Under the pieces are notes generated by a model that searched no databases, was not told the DNA's origin, and saw only the letters and a list, made by a program, of their open reading frames with translations. DNA of 26,819 bases from contig CALSCO010001821.1 in assembly GCA_943704415.1 (NCBI GenBank), positions 1 to 26,819 of the forward strand. The letters run 5' to 3'. The number at the start of each line of letters is the position of its first letter. Position 1 is the first letter of the stretch. This document shows positions 9,359 through 21,138 of this stretch, in pieces. Position numbers and translations under genes: made by a program. Origin of the DNA: Parvularia atlantis. Taxonomy: Eukaryota; Opisthokonta; Rotosphaerida.

Positions 9359-12300
9359 ATGGCGGCGCAGGTGCGCGCGGCGCCAACCTTCGTGGCTTGC
9401 CCCCAACCCCAACCCCACCGCGCGCGCGCGCGCCGCAGAAGCCGCCCGCGCAGCACGTGGGCGCGTCGGTGCTGCACGTGGCCGTGGGCGAGCGCAATTA
9501 CGCGCAGGTGCGGGCGCTTGCACGCGCGCGCTGCTCTGCACGCCGCCAGCGAGCGCTGACCGGGTCTTGCGCGCACAAGGTCGTGCGCCTGCTCGAGGGC
9601 AGCCCCGAACTCGTGCGCACGCGCGACCAGCGCGGCCAGACGCCGCTGCACTGGGCCGCCAAGCAGGGCGAGCTCGAGCTCGTGCGACTGCTGTGCCAGT
9701 ACGGCGCGAGCCTGACCGCCCAGGACGACGGCTCGGACGGCGCGCCTGACCCGACCGCCAGCGAGCCGCAGCCGCGCACGCCGCTCGACGTGGCGCAGAC
9801 CAAGGAGGTCGAGATGTACCTGCAGGCGGGTACGTCGCGTGCGCTATGTGCGCGGCCCTTGCCGGGACGTTGACGCGGCCGGAGCAGCTGGCGACGCGCG
9901 CAACCGGCCGTTCCGCCTCGTCCTGCCCGACTGGACCGACGCGTTCTACCCGCGCGTGCGCAAGCTCGGCCAGAGCTACAGCTCGCTCGCAGCCGAGAGC
10001 GCGTTCCTGCAGCGCGCAAGCCCGCTCGTCGCCGTCGCGCGGTTCCCGCTGCACGAGCGGCTGTGGTCGAGCATGCAGCGGTGCGGTTTCGCGAGCGACT
10101 GCCCGCGACCAGTTTGGCCTCACGCCGCGCCGCGCAGCTACGTCGAGACGTGCCTGGCGTCATGGTGCCTCGCCCTCGCGCTCTACACTACCAACCAGCG
10201 CATCCGCACCGCACGCCTGCGCGAGATGGTCGCGTTTGTCGAGGCTAACGCGCAGGCCAAGGCGCGCCTGGACGCACTCATGCAGCGGCTCGAGGACGGT
10301 CGCCAGCATATCGCGGACGAGCGTACGCGCAGGCCGCTCCAGGCCGCATCGCTCTGCGCTCACCCCCACACATGCAGACAACGACCAGAAGCTGAGCCTG
10401 CTCAAGATTAAGGAGGAGCAGCTGCGCAAGAGCGAGGCCCGCGTGGCCGAGCTGGAGAAGCAGGCACGTGCGCAGCTGCACGCCCGCGCGCGCGGCTGAC
10501 GGCCTGTGAACGTGCAGCTCGCCGACACGCGCGAGGAGCTTGTAGGAACGCAGCAAGAGCGCGACGAGGTGCTCGCGACCGTGCACCAGCTGCGCTCGGA
10601 CAACAAGCGCCTGCATCGGGTGTGCGACCATGCATCGCGCAACAAACTGCTCGCTGAGCCGCGTGCGCGGAAGAACGTGCTGCTGGGCCGGCCCGCAGAC
10701 GACGTGGCCGGGGCAAAGGCCGCCACAGTAGCGCTGGCCGACGCGCCGCAACAGATCGTGCCCGCTGCCAGCGAGCCTGTGGTGACAGAGACCGCGGCGG
10801 TCGCGGCCGATGATGCCGGTGCCAGCTGCCAGCTGCAGGTCATTCGCTCCATCCGGCGCGACCGCGGCTACGACGTGGCCGTGCCGTCGGCGCAGATGCA
10901 GACGACGCTCGCGACGCTGTACAAGTCGCTCGACAGCGCGCTGCAGAAGTTGTCGGAGGACATCTACTCGTCGTCGTCGCGCTTTATCCTAGAGCTGATC
11001 CAAAACGCCGACGACAACCATTACGACGCGGGCCAGCAGCCGGCCTTCTCGCTCGACCTCAGCCCGGTCGAGGTGCGCGCGTCAGCGCCGCCTGCGCGGT
11101 GCCGTGACGCGCGCGGCCGCAGCGCTACGTCGTCACGTACAACAACGAGGTCGGCTTCGTCGAGGCCAACGTGCGGTCAATCTGCGAGATCGGTGCGTGT
11201 ATGCGCATGTGCCAAGACGCGGCACCTTACGCATAAGGCACACAGGCGGCAGCACCAAGCTCGACGCGGCGCGCTACATCGGCCGCAAGGGCGTCGGGTT
11301 CAAGTCGGTGTTCAAGGTGGCGTGCCGCGGTCGCTGTGCGCGCGTGCGGGCTCAACAGACGCGCACGGAGGTCACCGACCAGCCGCACGTGTTCTCCAAC
11401 GGCTTCCACTTCCGGTTTGACTCGCGCAAGCAGCTCGGCCATATCGTGCCCGAGTGGATCGACGTGGGCGAGCTGTCGCGCGCGGGTGCGTGGCGCCGCT
11501 CGAGAGGTGCGGCCTGAGCGCCCGCTCGGCAGACGCAACGTTTGGCCACCTGTGCCAGGACAAATTTCCGGCGCTCGTCACGGGCGAGCTCTGTGCGTTT
11601 CGCGCGCTTGCGGTGAGCCGGCCGGTTGGCTGACCCGGCCGCGCGAGCAGCCGGCACCGTGTTCTACCTGCCCCTGCGCGGCGAGAAGGAGCTGCAGATA
11701 GAGGAGCTGATCGACGACCTGGCCGGCGCCGAGCACACGCTGCTGTTCCTGCGCCGCCTGGTCACGCTCGACTTGACCATGGACGTCAAGGAGAAGACGC
11801 GCGGCTACGAGGCGCCGGGCCTGTGGCGGACGATGACGCGGCTGCTGACGGCGTGCGTTGCGCTTGACTATGCCCGCGACGGCCGTGCCTCACGCGCGCA
11901 CCGTCCAGCCGGCACGACGACGTCGAGCAGTGCATTGAAACGCGCCGGTTCCACGACGGCACCGAGCAGCTCCCGTCGACCAAGACGCGCTACCGGTGCG
12001 CTCGACTCTGGACTGCTTGCACAGCGCTGAGCGGCTGGTTGCACGGCCAGGGTGTTCCGGCGCGTGCTCGACGTGCCCGCGCACCTTATCGACCGCGGCC
12101 GCGACGGTGGCTCGTCCACGAGCACCGAGATCACCCTCGCCTTCCCCGTGACCGAAACGCCAGGTGGCGGCGCTGCACCGAGGCGGCGCGGCGAGTGCTG
12201 AGCGTGCGCACCCGCAGAGGAACCCGTGCCGCTGCAGATGGTGTACGCGTTCCTGCCCGTGCGCTGCGTCGGCCTGCACTTTATCGTGCAAGGTGCGGCG

Positions 12301-15300
12301 CGGGCGCGCGCAGCGTCGCCCTGCTGACACGAGCGCGCAGGCGACTTCCAGCTCGTCACGTCCCGCCAGGACGTGCACCGGACCAAGCCCTTCAATGCGT
12401 GGTTACGCGACCAGACCGCGCAGCTGTTTGTGGATTGCGTGCGCGAAGACACGTGCGTCTATGCCGCGCGCTCGTGTCTTGTGTTGAGTGCGCGGCCACC
12501 AGCTACGTGCGCTCGCGCCTCAACGTGTTTGTGCCGGACGAGGACGAGGTCGGCGACCCGTTCTGGCGCGCGCTCGCGGACAAGCTGTGGTCGTTGCTGG
12601 AGGTGTGCAAGCCTTCGCTCGTGTTGTGGCCGCGGCTGACCCCGCGCGCAGAGCGAGAACTGCATCCCGTGTGAGTCCGGCCGCCTGCGCGCGCCCAAGG
12701 ACGTGCTGATCAAGCCGCTCAATATTGACGGCCTCGTGACCAACGACGAGCTGCAGGCGTGCCTCGACAAGGGTGCGGGCCGAGCCTGCCCGTGTACCGC
12801 CACCGGGCTCAGCAGCGCGCCGCAGAGTTTCTCGCGCCGACGTTTGACCGCGCGCGCGCGACGAGCAAGCTGCGCCTCGCGAGCTTTGGGCCGCGCGACC
12901 TCGTACAGTGCCTGCGCCACACGGCCATGCGGCTCAGCGAGCGCGACCCTGCGTGGCTGGCCAAGGCAACGGGCGCACGGCGCTGCACCTTCGTGCACGC
13001 ACTGACGCGTGCGATGCGCAGCTCTACGCCGTGCTGCAGTGCTTCGACAGCGAGCACGTTGAGCCGCTGCTGGGCGATCTCGCGGCGCTGCCGATCTTTG
13101 CCCTGCGCGGCGACGCGCCCGGAAAGTGGCAGCTCAAGTCGAAGAGCGCCTGCCGCGGTGCGTGTGAGGCAGAGGCGGGGAGCGGCGGCGGCACGGCGAG
13201 CGCTCTGAGGCGGCCACGCAGGCGCCGTGTTTCTGCGTCTTCCGCCGGCGCTCAAGACGTCGCAGGACGAAGTGCTGCCGCCCTCGATCGTTGACATCCT
13301 GCACCCAGACTCGGTCACGCCGGCGGGCGAGCGCTTCCTGCACTGGTAACGTGCATTGCGGGCGTGTGTGCCGTTTGTGAGGCTGACACACGCTGGCCGC
13401 AGCATCGGCGTGACCGTGCCGACCATCGCTACGCTCGTCGACATGTTTGTGCAGCACCACGCGGCCGGCCTCGTGCGCCGACTGCCACGCCCCGCGCTCG
13501 CCGTCGCGCAGGTGTGGCGCCGCAATGCACGCCGACCCGTGGGGCTGTGCTGATTGTGCGCGATCTCGCTCAGCAACTGCGCTTTGTGCGCGATCACCTC
13601 GACGAGTACGTCAAGCACGCAGTGCGCGACGGCGCGACGTTCAAGCCCGACGACCTCAAGGCGCTGCTCCTTGTGCCGTCGACGGACGGTGTGCGCCCTC
13701 GCAACAGTGGCTGCGGCTGCTGACGCGGTCGGCAGGCCTGCTGCGCCACGCGCACGAGCTCTACTTGGCCTCGTGTGAGCGGTTGTGGGCGGGCCTGGAC
13801 GCGCAGACGTGCATCGTGAGCTTTACGGACGAGAGCGCGCTGCTGCAGGACGCTGTGGGCGACGCGGCCGAGCGCGGTGCGCGCCGGGCCGCCGGCTCTG
13901 TGGTCGCTGACGTGAGCACAGACAAGTGGCAGGCGTTTCTGCGCTTCCTCGGCGTGGAGGACGCACCGCGGCTGACGGTCGCGTTTGTGCCGCACGACGA
14001 CGTTAGCGCCCTGGACGCGGTCGTGCAGCTGCCGACGCCGTCGGTATGTGCGCGCGGCGGGCGTAAGACCTGCTAACGGGTGCGCACGCGCGCAGCAACT
14101 GTACGCCGTCTTTGCCGACAAGGCGAGTGTGCCCACGACGGGCGGTGTGCTCGAGCTGGTGCCGTCGCACGAGCTGCAGGCCGTGCTGAACGACGGTGCG
14201 GTGCTGCCGCGCTCGCTGAGTGCGCCTGACGGGTCTTTCACAGGGTCGCTCGATCGCGTCGGGCTCCTCATCCAGCTGATCGACCAGGCGTGGGACCGCG
14301 TGCCGTACAGCAAGTGCGGTGGCACCTGCGTGCACTATCTGCGCTCATGCCTGCGCGCCGCTCGCAGATGCACGCCGCTGTGGACGGTGCTGCGCACGCT
14401 GCGCACCCCGACGACGTTGGGCGACGCCCGGCCGTTTGCGCTATGCTACTCGCAGGTGCGTGCGCCGCGCGTTGGCCTGGCGCAGCTGAGCCTCGCGCCG
14501 CGCAGACGCTCAAGGCGCGCTTTGCGGACGCGCTGCCGTACCTGACGTGGCCCGTCGCGCACCACGCGCTCCTGGCGGCCCTGCGCGTGACGTCGGACCT
14601 GACGCCGAGCGTGACTGTCGACGTGCTTGAGCTGCTGTCGCGCGAAAAGTGCGCGGACACTCGCTGCTGCGCACAGGCTGAGCCCTTGTGTGTGCGCAAC
14701 GCAGACGCGGCCTGCCGGCGACGTGGCACGCGCTCTACAGCTACCTGGCCGACGCCGACGCGACGCACGCGCTCACGCCGTTCATCGGCCGGCTGCGCGC
14801 GGTGCAGCACCTGTGCGTGGTGCGCCCGAGCTTCACGGGCTACCACGGCGACGCGGCGTCGTACCTGGAGCCGCGCACCAAGCTGCGGTGCGCTGCCGAA
14901 CTGTTGACAGGACCGATCGGTGGCTCACGTGCACGCGCAGCTGGAACGGCCACCCAGACATCGCACAGAGCGCCGGACTGATCCTGCTGGCCGAGCAGGG
15001 CTACGCGCAGTGGCGTGACTTGCTGCTGAACGTGTTTGGTACGCACACTGGCGATGCTGTGCTGGTGGCCGGCTGACGGTGCGGGCGCAGACATCCCGCG
15101 CGCGCTGAGCATCGGTGACTACGTGCTCGGCCTGTCGCGTCTGACCAACGACGAGGGCGTGCTCAGCCCGGCGGCGATGGCAGTGCACCCGTCGCACGCC
15201 TCGGCAGCGGCGGCGGTGCCCTGACACGTGGCGCCCAGTCGATGCCGTTTGAGCCGCTCAAGAACGTCAACAACGACCGCAACTTTGTGCAGGACAAGCG

Positions 15301-18300
15301 CTGGGAGGCGATCCTGGCCCACTACAGCGCGCTCGAGCGCATGATCAGCACGGTCAACGTCTCGTCCGACTCGGACTGGGCCGGCTTCCCGATGCTGCTG
15401 TGGCGGCTGGCCGGTGGCGCGCGAGAGAGCGGGGGCGAGTCTGACCGCCGCTGATGGACGCGAACGCCGCAGACGACACGCCTGTGTGGTACTACTGGCA
15501 GCCGAACGCGGCCGTGCCGCCGTACGCGGACGACGACGAGCTCGTGCTCATGTTCAAGCACGTCGAGCCGATCCTGCTGCACCCGGTGCGCGCCCTCTCG
15601 CTGTGTCCGGCGCCGATCTGCTCAGTCAACGGCGCAGGTCTTCACGGACGACAACTTGCCGGGCCTGCTAAGCCGCCTGGGCTCGCGGCCGTTCTCGACG
15701 CACGTGCGGAGGCGCTTCATCCCGCAGGAGGCAAGTCTGTGCGCGCGCGCGGAGCGACTGTGCGCGCTGATCTGGCGCACGGGCGCGCAGAAACTCGGCG
15801 TGTACCACAACTTGGCCACGTCGATGCTGTACCGGCGCGCGGTGTCGCTCGCGTTTGGCATTACGATCTCCGAGTGCGCGCATGGGGCCGCGTGCGAGTG
15901 CGGGCGCTGACTGCGGCGCGGCAGGGACGACGAGGACGCGGTGCCTGTGCCGGAGGAGGTGGCGCAGCGCAAGGCCGAGCTGCTCGAGCTCGAGCGGCGC
16001 ATGCTGCAGTTTGTCTACGTCTACGACGTGCACAAGGTGCAGAGCGCCAGCTGTTTGTTCGCTCACGTGAGCTCACGGCCGCGCCGGAGCTCAACGTGAC
16101 GTACACGATCACAGCGGGCGAGGAGGTCGTCGAGCAGGAGCGCGAGGAGGCCTTCTTCTACCAGGCGTGCGTGCGCGTGTGACTAGAGGGCGGCGGCAGT
16201 GGCCGACCGCGCTCGCTGCGCGCGCACCAGGCCGCTCGCGGACCGGTACCCGCGGCTGTTCCTGTCGACGCAAAAGCGCGACCGGGCGGCGCTGCTTGAT
16301 TTCGCCGCGCTCACTGCGGTCACGGGCATCCCTGCGGCGCGCCTCGAGCGGTTCTTCAGCAGGTGCGACTCAATCGCTCGGGTACGCTCGGTATGCTCAC
16401 GTGGTGCGCCCGCAGCCAGCACATCATGGACCTGCTGACGACCGAGCTGGCCGAAGGCGCACTGCGTTCGACCAAGGAGGAGGGCGAATGGCGCCAGCTG
16501 TGCGACAAGGTTAAGCAGCTCGCGGCCGAGGCGGCGGACGCGCGCCGGCGCGGCCCTGCGCGCGGAGGCGGCGGGAGCGGACCGCGGTGCGCGACGGCGA
16601 CAAGATGTGCGCGTGCCTGATGGCCGAGCGCAGGCTTGGACCGAATGACCGTCCGCGCCAGATGGCCCGCGAGCCCGGCCGGGGCACGTTCCGTGGCGAC
16701 CACCGCGGCAAGTGGCCGCAGAACCGCGTTGGCCACCAGCGGTCGTACGTCTTTGACCGGTTGCTGCAGCTGCAGACCGACGCGCTCCTGGTGCGCACCG
16801 TTGGATGCCGCGCGCGGCCAGCGCTCACGTCGCGGCTGCTCGGGGTGCTGCAGGAGCTGGTGAGTGACGAGCAGCGCGATCTCGCCTCGGGCGACGAGAG
16901 AGCGGGCGGGCCGCCGCGCGCCGGCGGCAGCAGCGCCAACGGCGTCAACGTGGGCGGCGCGCCCTTCCGCGGCCTTGGCGGCGGCGGCGACGGCGGTGGC
17001 GGTTGTCCTGGTGCAGGCAGGGTGCCGCGCGAGGGCGGTGGCACTGGCTTCGGTGCAGGCGGGCCGCGTGAGGGCGAGATGTTGCCGGCCGGCGAGGGCG
17101 AGGGCGACGCGCTGCGGCTCGCGCGGCCGCGGTGCGCTCGGCGTGTGCGGCGTGATATGCCGCAGCTCACGCCCGCCCCGCAGCCGCCTGTTTGACCCGT
17201 CCTCGCTCGACTTTGACCCATCGCGCCTGGCAGAGCCGGTGCTCGACGACGACGGCAAGCCGGTGCCGCCGCGTTCAGACTTCGTCGGTGCGTGCTTCAG
17301 TTGCGCGCGCGCGTGAAGCGTTGCTGACCGCTCGTTGTCGCCGCGGCCAGGAATGGAGCGGCCGTTTGATCACACGAAGGACGGGTCCTGCTACCCGCTT
17401 ACGGAGGAGAAGCTCAAGGCCGACGAGGCGTCGCGGGTGTGAGCGCTTGCCGCGCCAGGGTGCAGGCAGGCCATACTGACGTGCCACGCGTGCTTGCAGT
17501 CGATGGACGATACGGGCGAGATTGCGGGCATTCCGAGGCACTTGTCGCGGGTGTGCATGCGACTGGTGCTGACCACGCAGCGCGGGATGGCACAGGCGCG
17601 TGTTTGACGGCTTCAAGTTCTCGTCGCTGCACGCGCCGTCCTCGGTCGCGATGCTGCGCGAGCTGCCGCCCGTCTCGCGCGAGCAGATGATGGCGATTAT
17701 GGAGGCGCTCGGGCAGCTGCAGACGCAGCACTCGTGTAGGTACCTGTTCATGGAGGACCACGACTGCAATGCCGACTTTGACCAGGTGCCGGCCGCACGG
17801 GAGCTGCGCGTCGCCGCACCGCTGACCGAGCCCGCCCGCGCCGCCGCCCAGGCGATCGAGGCGATCGGCCCGGCCGCATCGGATATCTTCTCGCTCGCGC
17901 GCAAGCAGATGGGTCTGCCGACGATTGTCGGGCGGCACGAAGCCGTGGACCCGTACCTCAGCGAGCAGTCGGACATGGACGACTACATAAAGACGCAGGC
18001 GATCGACCACCGCTGCGGCCAGGTGCGCGGCTGCGCGCGCTGGTGTGCGTGCGTGCGTGCGCGTGACGCTGGCGCAGCTGGGCGAGCTGTTTTTTTTCAA
18101 GATGCTTACGGTCGCGCTGGGCGAGGACGTGTTTGGCCCGGAGGTGCGCGTTATGCAACCGGAGGGTGCCGCTGACGGCCGCGCGACGGCAGAACTGGGT
18201 CTCGCGCTCGCGCGAGCGCTTCTTCCCACAGTTTGGGCCCGGTGACGACCGCATCGGGCACGACTTCCGCTTCAAGGACGCCAAGGGGTGCGTCTGCGGT

Positions 18301-18777
18301 GGCGCTTGCGGCGGGCGGCGCGCTCAGCAGCGCCGCGCCAGGACGCTCGGCCGCCCCGGCACGACGTACTGCATCGAGGTCAAGGGCCAGCTCAGCCACA
18401 CAAAGAAGGTCGTCAGCGTGAGCGCGAACGAGTGGCGGCGCGCGCGCGAGATGGCCGAGCAGGCCGGGGTGCGTGTTCGCGGGGTTGCGCGGCCGCCTGG
18501 TGACCCGTGCGCGCGCAGGAGTCGATGGTGTACGTGCTGGCGATCGTCGCGCTCTCGCCCAAGCCCGTGCTGCTGCAGTGGCTCGAGAACCCGTTGCGTC
18601 TCACGCGCGCGACGGGGCGCGGCTGTGTCTCAACGCGCGCGGCACACGCGCAGGTTTACGCTCATGGGCCGCGGCTGGCTCGACGTCGCGCCAGACGGCT
18701 ACCGCATCCGCGTGCGCGTGCCCTGGCTGAGCGGGCTCGACGGCGGCGTCTTGCCAAAGGGGCTCGAACTCGAGTGA
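9359..18777 (+). CDS. Giant NO VEIN-family protein: ankyrin, coiled coil, GHKL ATPase, Gly-rich region, DUF3883
   Basis: Spliced, this gives roughly 2,500 aa from ATG 9359 to TGA 18775-18777 over about 35 short introns. Ankyrin-like repeats come first (ASVLHVAVGERNYAQ; GQTPLHWAAKQGELELVRLL, about 9582-9830). A helical coiled-coil follows (about 10200-10620). Then a GHKL ATPase at about 10900-11800 has the N-box FILELIQNADDN, the G1-like YNNEVGFVEANVRSICEIG, and G2 YIGRKGVGFKSVFK. These match plant NO VEIN and are close to sacsin. A long alpha-helical middle carries no known motif; a Gly/Arg-rich segment lies near 16550-17120. The C-terminus is DUF3883: LAQLGELFFFKML, then IGHDF and YCIEVKG, a D...ExK pattern of PD-(D/E)XK nucleases, then VSANEWRRAREMAEQ. 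One open frame links coiled coil and ATPase, supporting a single gene. Exact middle exons are not resolved. NO VEIN acts in plant vascular development by unknown chemistry; the role here is unknown. Confidence 0.85.
10464..10517 (+). other. Possible GC-AG intron in the NO VEIN-type gene
   Basis: The coiled-coil exon ends VAELEKQ with CAG, followed by GCACGTGCGC, and the next exon resumes LADTREELVG after GTGCAG. An in-frame TGA at 10497-10499 forces an intron. The nearby GTGCGC donor is out of phase with this acceptor. It would be in phase with a TAG at 10544, giving a 77-nt intron and losing nine coiled-coil residues, so the GC reading is likely but not certain. Confidence 0.5.
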
Positions 18778-18812
18778 GCTGCTTGCTGCGCCCGCCTAGA
18801 CTCATCAGTTGT

Positions 18813-21025
18813 ATGACAGTTGCACGTGCCACCAGTGACCATCAGATGCTGGCGATCGCGGCGCTCGTGCTGGGCGTGCCGCTGCTGTACGTCGTGTGGG
18901 AGGCGCTGCACCGGCGCTCGTTCGGCGACTTCAACAAGCTGCCGGGCCCCGTGCCCCTGCCCGTCGTCGGCTCAACCTACGTCTTCCCGCGCGACCGCGC
19001 CGAGATCGAGCGCCTCGGTCTAGTCTTCACCGAGATGTACCAGCGGCAGTACGGCGCGTTCAAGATGTGGTGCGTGCCGGCCTTGTGCTGTTGATGTGCC
19101 CGCACGGCAGCGCGTGATGAGACGAGGGCGCCGCACGCAGGCTCGGCATCTTCCCGGTGGTGCAGATCGGCGACCCGGAGCTGGTCCAGCAGGTCATCGG
19201 TGCGCGCGCCGCTGGCGTCCGTTGTGCGGCGCGTCTGTGTCCTCACGGGCGCGCGCGGAAGGCTCGTCCAAGAACAGCGCCAAGGGCTTCATCTACCGCT
19301 CGCTGTACCCGTGGCTGGGCCGCGGTGCGTCGCGGCGGCAGCACGGTGTCGTGCGCGGCGGCCCTGACGAGCGCGGTGCGCGCAGGTCTGCTCACGTCCG
19401 AGGGCCAGCTGTGGCACGACCGGCGGCGCCTGCTCACGCCCGCGTTCCACTTCAGCATCCTGGACGGGTTTGGCGAGATCATGAACGAGCAGGTGCGGCG
19501 CGCGCGTGGGGCGGGCGGCGGGCGGGCTCACGTGAGCGGCGGCGCAGGCCAACGTGTTTGTGCGCGCCGTGGCCAAGCACGCCGACACGGACGCGCCCGT
19601 GGACCTGTTTCACTACATCACGCGCTGCGCGCTCGACATCATCATGGAGACGGCGATGGGCGTCGAGCTGGGCTCGCAGACGGCCGAGGTCGAGCCCGAG
19701 TACGTCACGGCGATCTACAGCATGAGCCGTCAGATCACCGAGCGCGGGCGTAAGCCGTGGCTGCTGATCGACAGCATCTTTGCGCTCTCGCCCCAGGGCC
19801 GCAAAGAGACCGCGACGCTCAAGGTCTTGCACGGTGCGTGCTGCTCGCGGGGATGTGCCGCTCGCACGAGTGTCGGACATAACGCGCACGCGCACAGGGT
19901 TCACCAACAAGGTCATCAAGGACCGGCGCCAGACGATCGACCTCGCCGAGGCACAGACCAAGCGCCGCCAGGCGTTCCTTGACCTGCTGCTCACGGCCAA
20001 GTACAACGACGGCTCGATGCTGAGCGACCAGGACATCCGTGAGGAGGTCGACAGTGCGTGCACTGCGCTGTGCTGCGCTGCGCTGCGTGCCCTCGTCGTC
20101 GGCTGCGCGCTGACCGCGGGCGCGCGCAGCGTTCATGTTTGAGGGCCACGACACGACGAGTGCGGCCGTGGCCTGGTCGCTGTTCCTGATCGCGCAGCAC
20201 CCGGACGTGCAGAGCCGCCTGCACGAGGAGCTGGACACGGTCCTGGCCGACGACGACGACATCACGACCAAGAATGTGGGGTCGCTCAAGTACCTCGAAA
20301 TGGTCAATAAGGTGCCCTTCCGCGTAGTACGCGCGCACAAGAGACACGCGCTGCTCACACCGGCCGCTTGCGGCCGCGCGGCAGGAGGCGCTCCGGCTCA
20401 AGCCGTCCGTGCCCGGCATCTTCCGCCAGCTGTCCGAGCCGCTGCAGATCGGTGACCTAACGATCCCCGCGGGCGTGTCGTGCAGCATCCGCATCTGGGT
20501 ACATGCGCGCTCGCGTCTGCCGGCGGCGCCGCTCACGCCGGCTCTGTGCGCGCGCGCGCACCAGGACATGCACCGCGACACCATGGTGTGGGGGCCCGAC
20601 GCGCTCAAGTTCGACCCGGACCGCTGGCTGCCCGAGCGCGCCAAGGGCTACCATCCGTACCAGTACATCCCGTTCTCGGCGGGCCCGCGCAACTGCATCG
20701 GTGCGCGCAGCGGCAGAGCCACGGCGGCGACGGCGGGCGGCACTGACGTTTCGCGCGGCAGGCCAAAAGTTTGCGCAGCTCGAGGAGAAGATCATGGTCG
20801 GCAAGGTGCGCGCGCTGCCGCATATCGCGCGTGCCAGGCGTGCGCGCTTACGGCCCGCGACAGCTGCTCAAGCACTACCGCATCGCGACCGACAAGGAGT
20901 ACATCGCCGCGATCCCCGATGTGCGCGCTCGCGCAGGTGTCGGCGTCGTTTGCTGACTTCGGTGTCCGCAGATCATCCTGCGCCCGCAGCCCGAGCTGCC
21001 GATCCGGCTCTACCGCCGAACGTGA
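18813..21025 (+). CDS. CYP4-like cytochrome P450 monooxygenase
   Basis: This is a microsomal P450 of the CYP4 clan, usually fatty-acid omega-hydroxylases. An N-terminal anchor ([21 protein letters not shown]) is followed by a proline hinge, [11 protein letters not shown]. The C-helix WxxxR appears in [18 protein letters not shown]. The I-helix is [23 protein letters not shown]. The K-helix ExxR is [11 protein letters not shown], formed across an intron. The meander reads [21 protein letters not shown], and the heme site is [10 protein letters not shown], with the cysteine as the fifth iron ligand. About nine short introns, mostly with GTGCG donors, interrupt it; all landmarks stay in frame. 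ATG 18813 and the in-frame ATG 18846 are both possible starts; the second begins directly at the anchor. It follows the NO VEIN-type gene by 35 bp on the same strand. Substrate cannot be read from sequence. Confidence 0.93.
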
Positions 21026-21138
21026 GCACGCCGCTCCCGGCCTGAGTGTCAAATGTCGACCACGCATGTGCTTTCCGCCTCAACGGCCCGTCTCCACGCA
21101 CGCGAGACACACAGACACACGCACACGCGTCCCGCCGC

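Noticed and set aside
10850-11800. Reading the ATPase as HSP90 or a histidine kinase
   Set aside because: The G1 region YNNEVGF and the following NVRSICEIG are of NO VEIN type, and no kinase phospho-acceptor or HSP90 middle domain follows.
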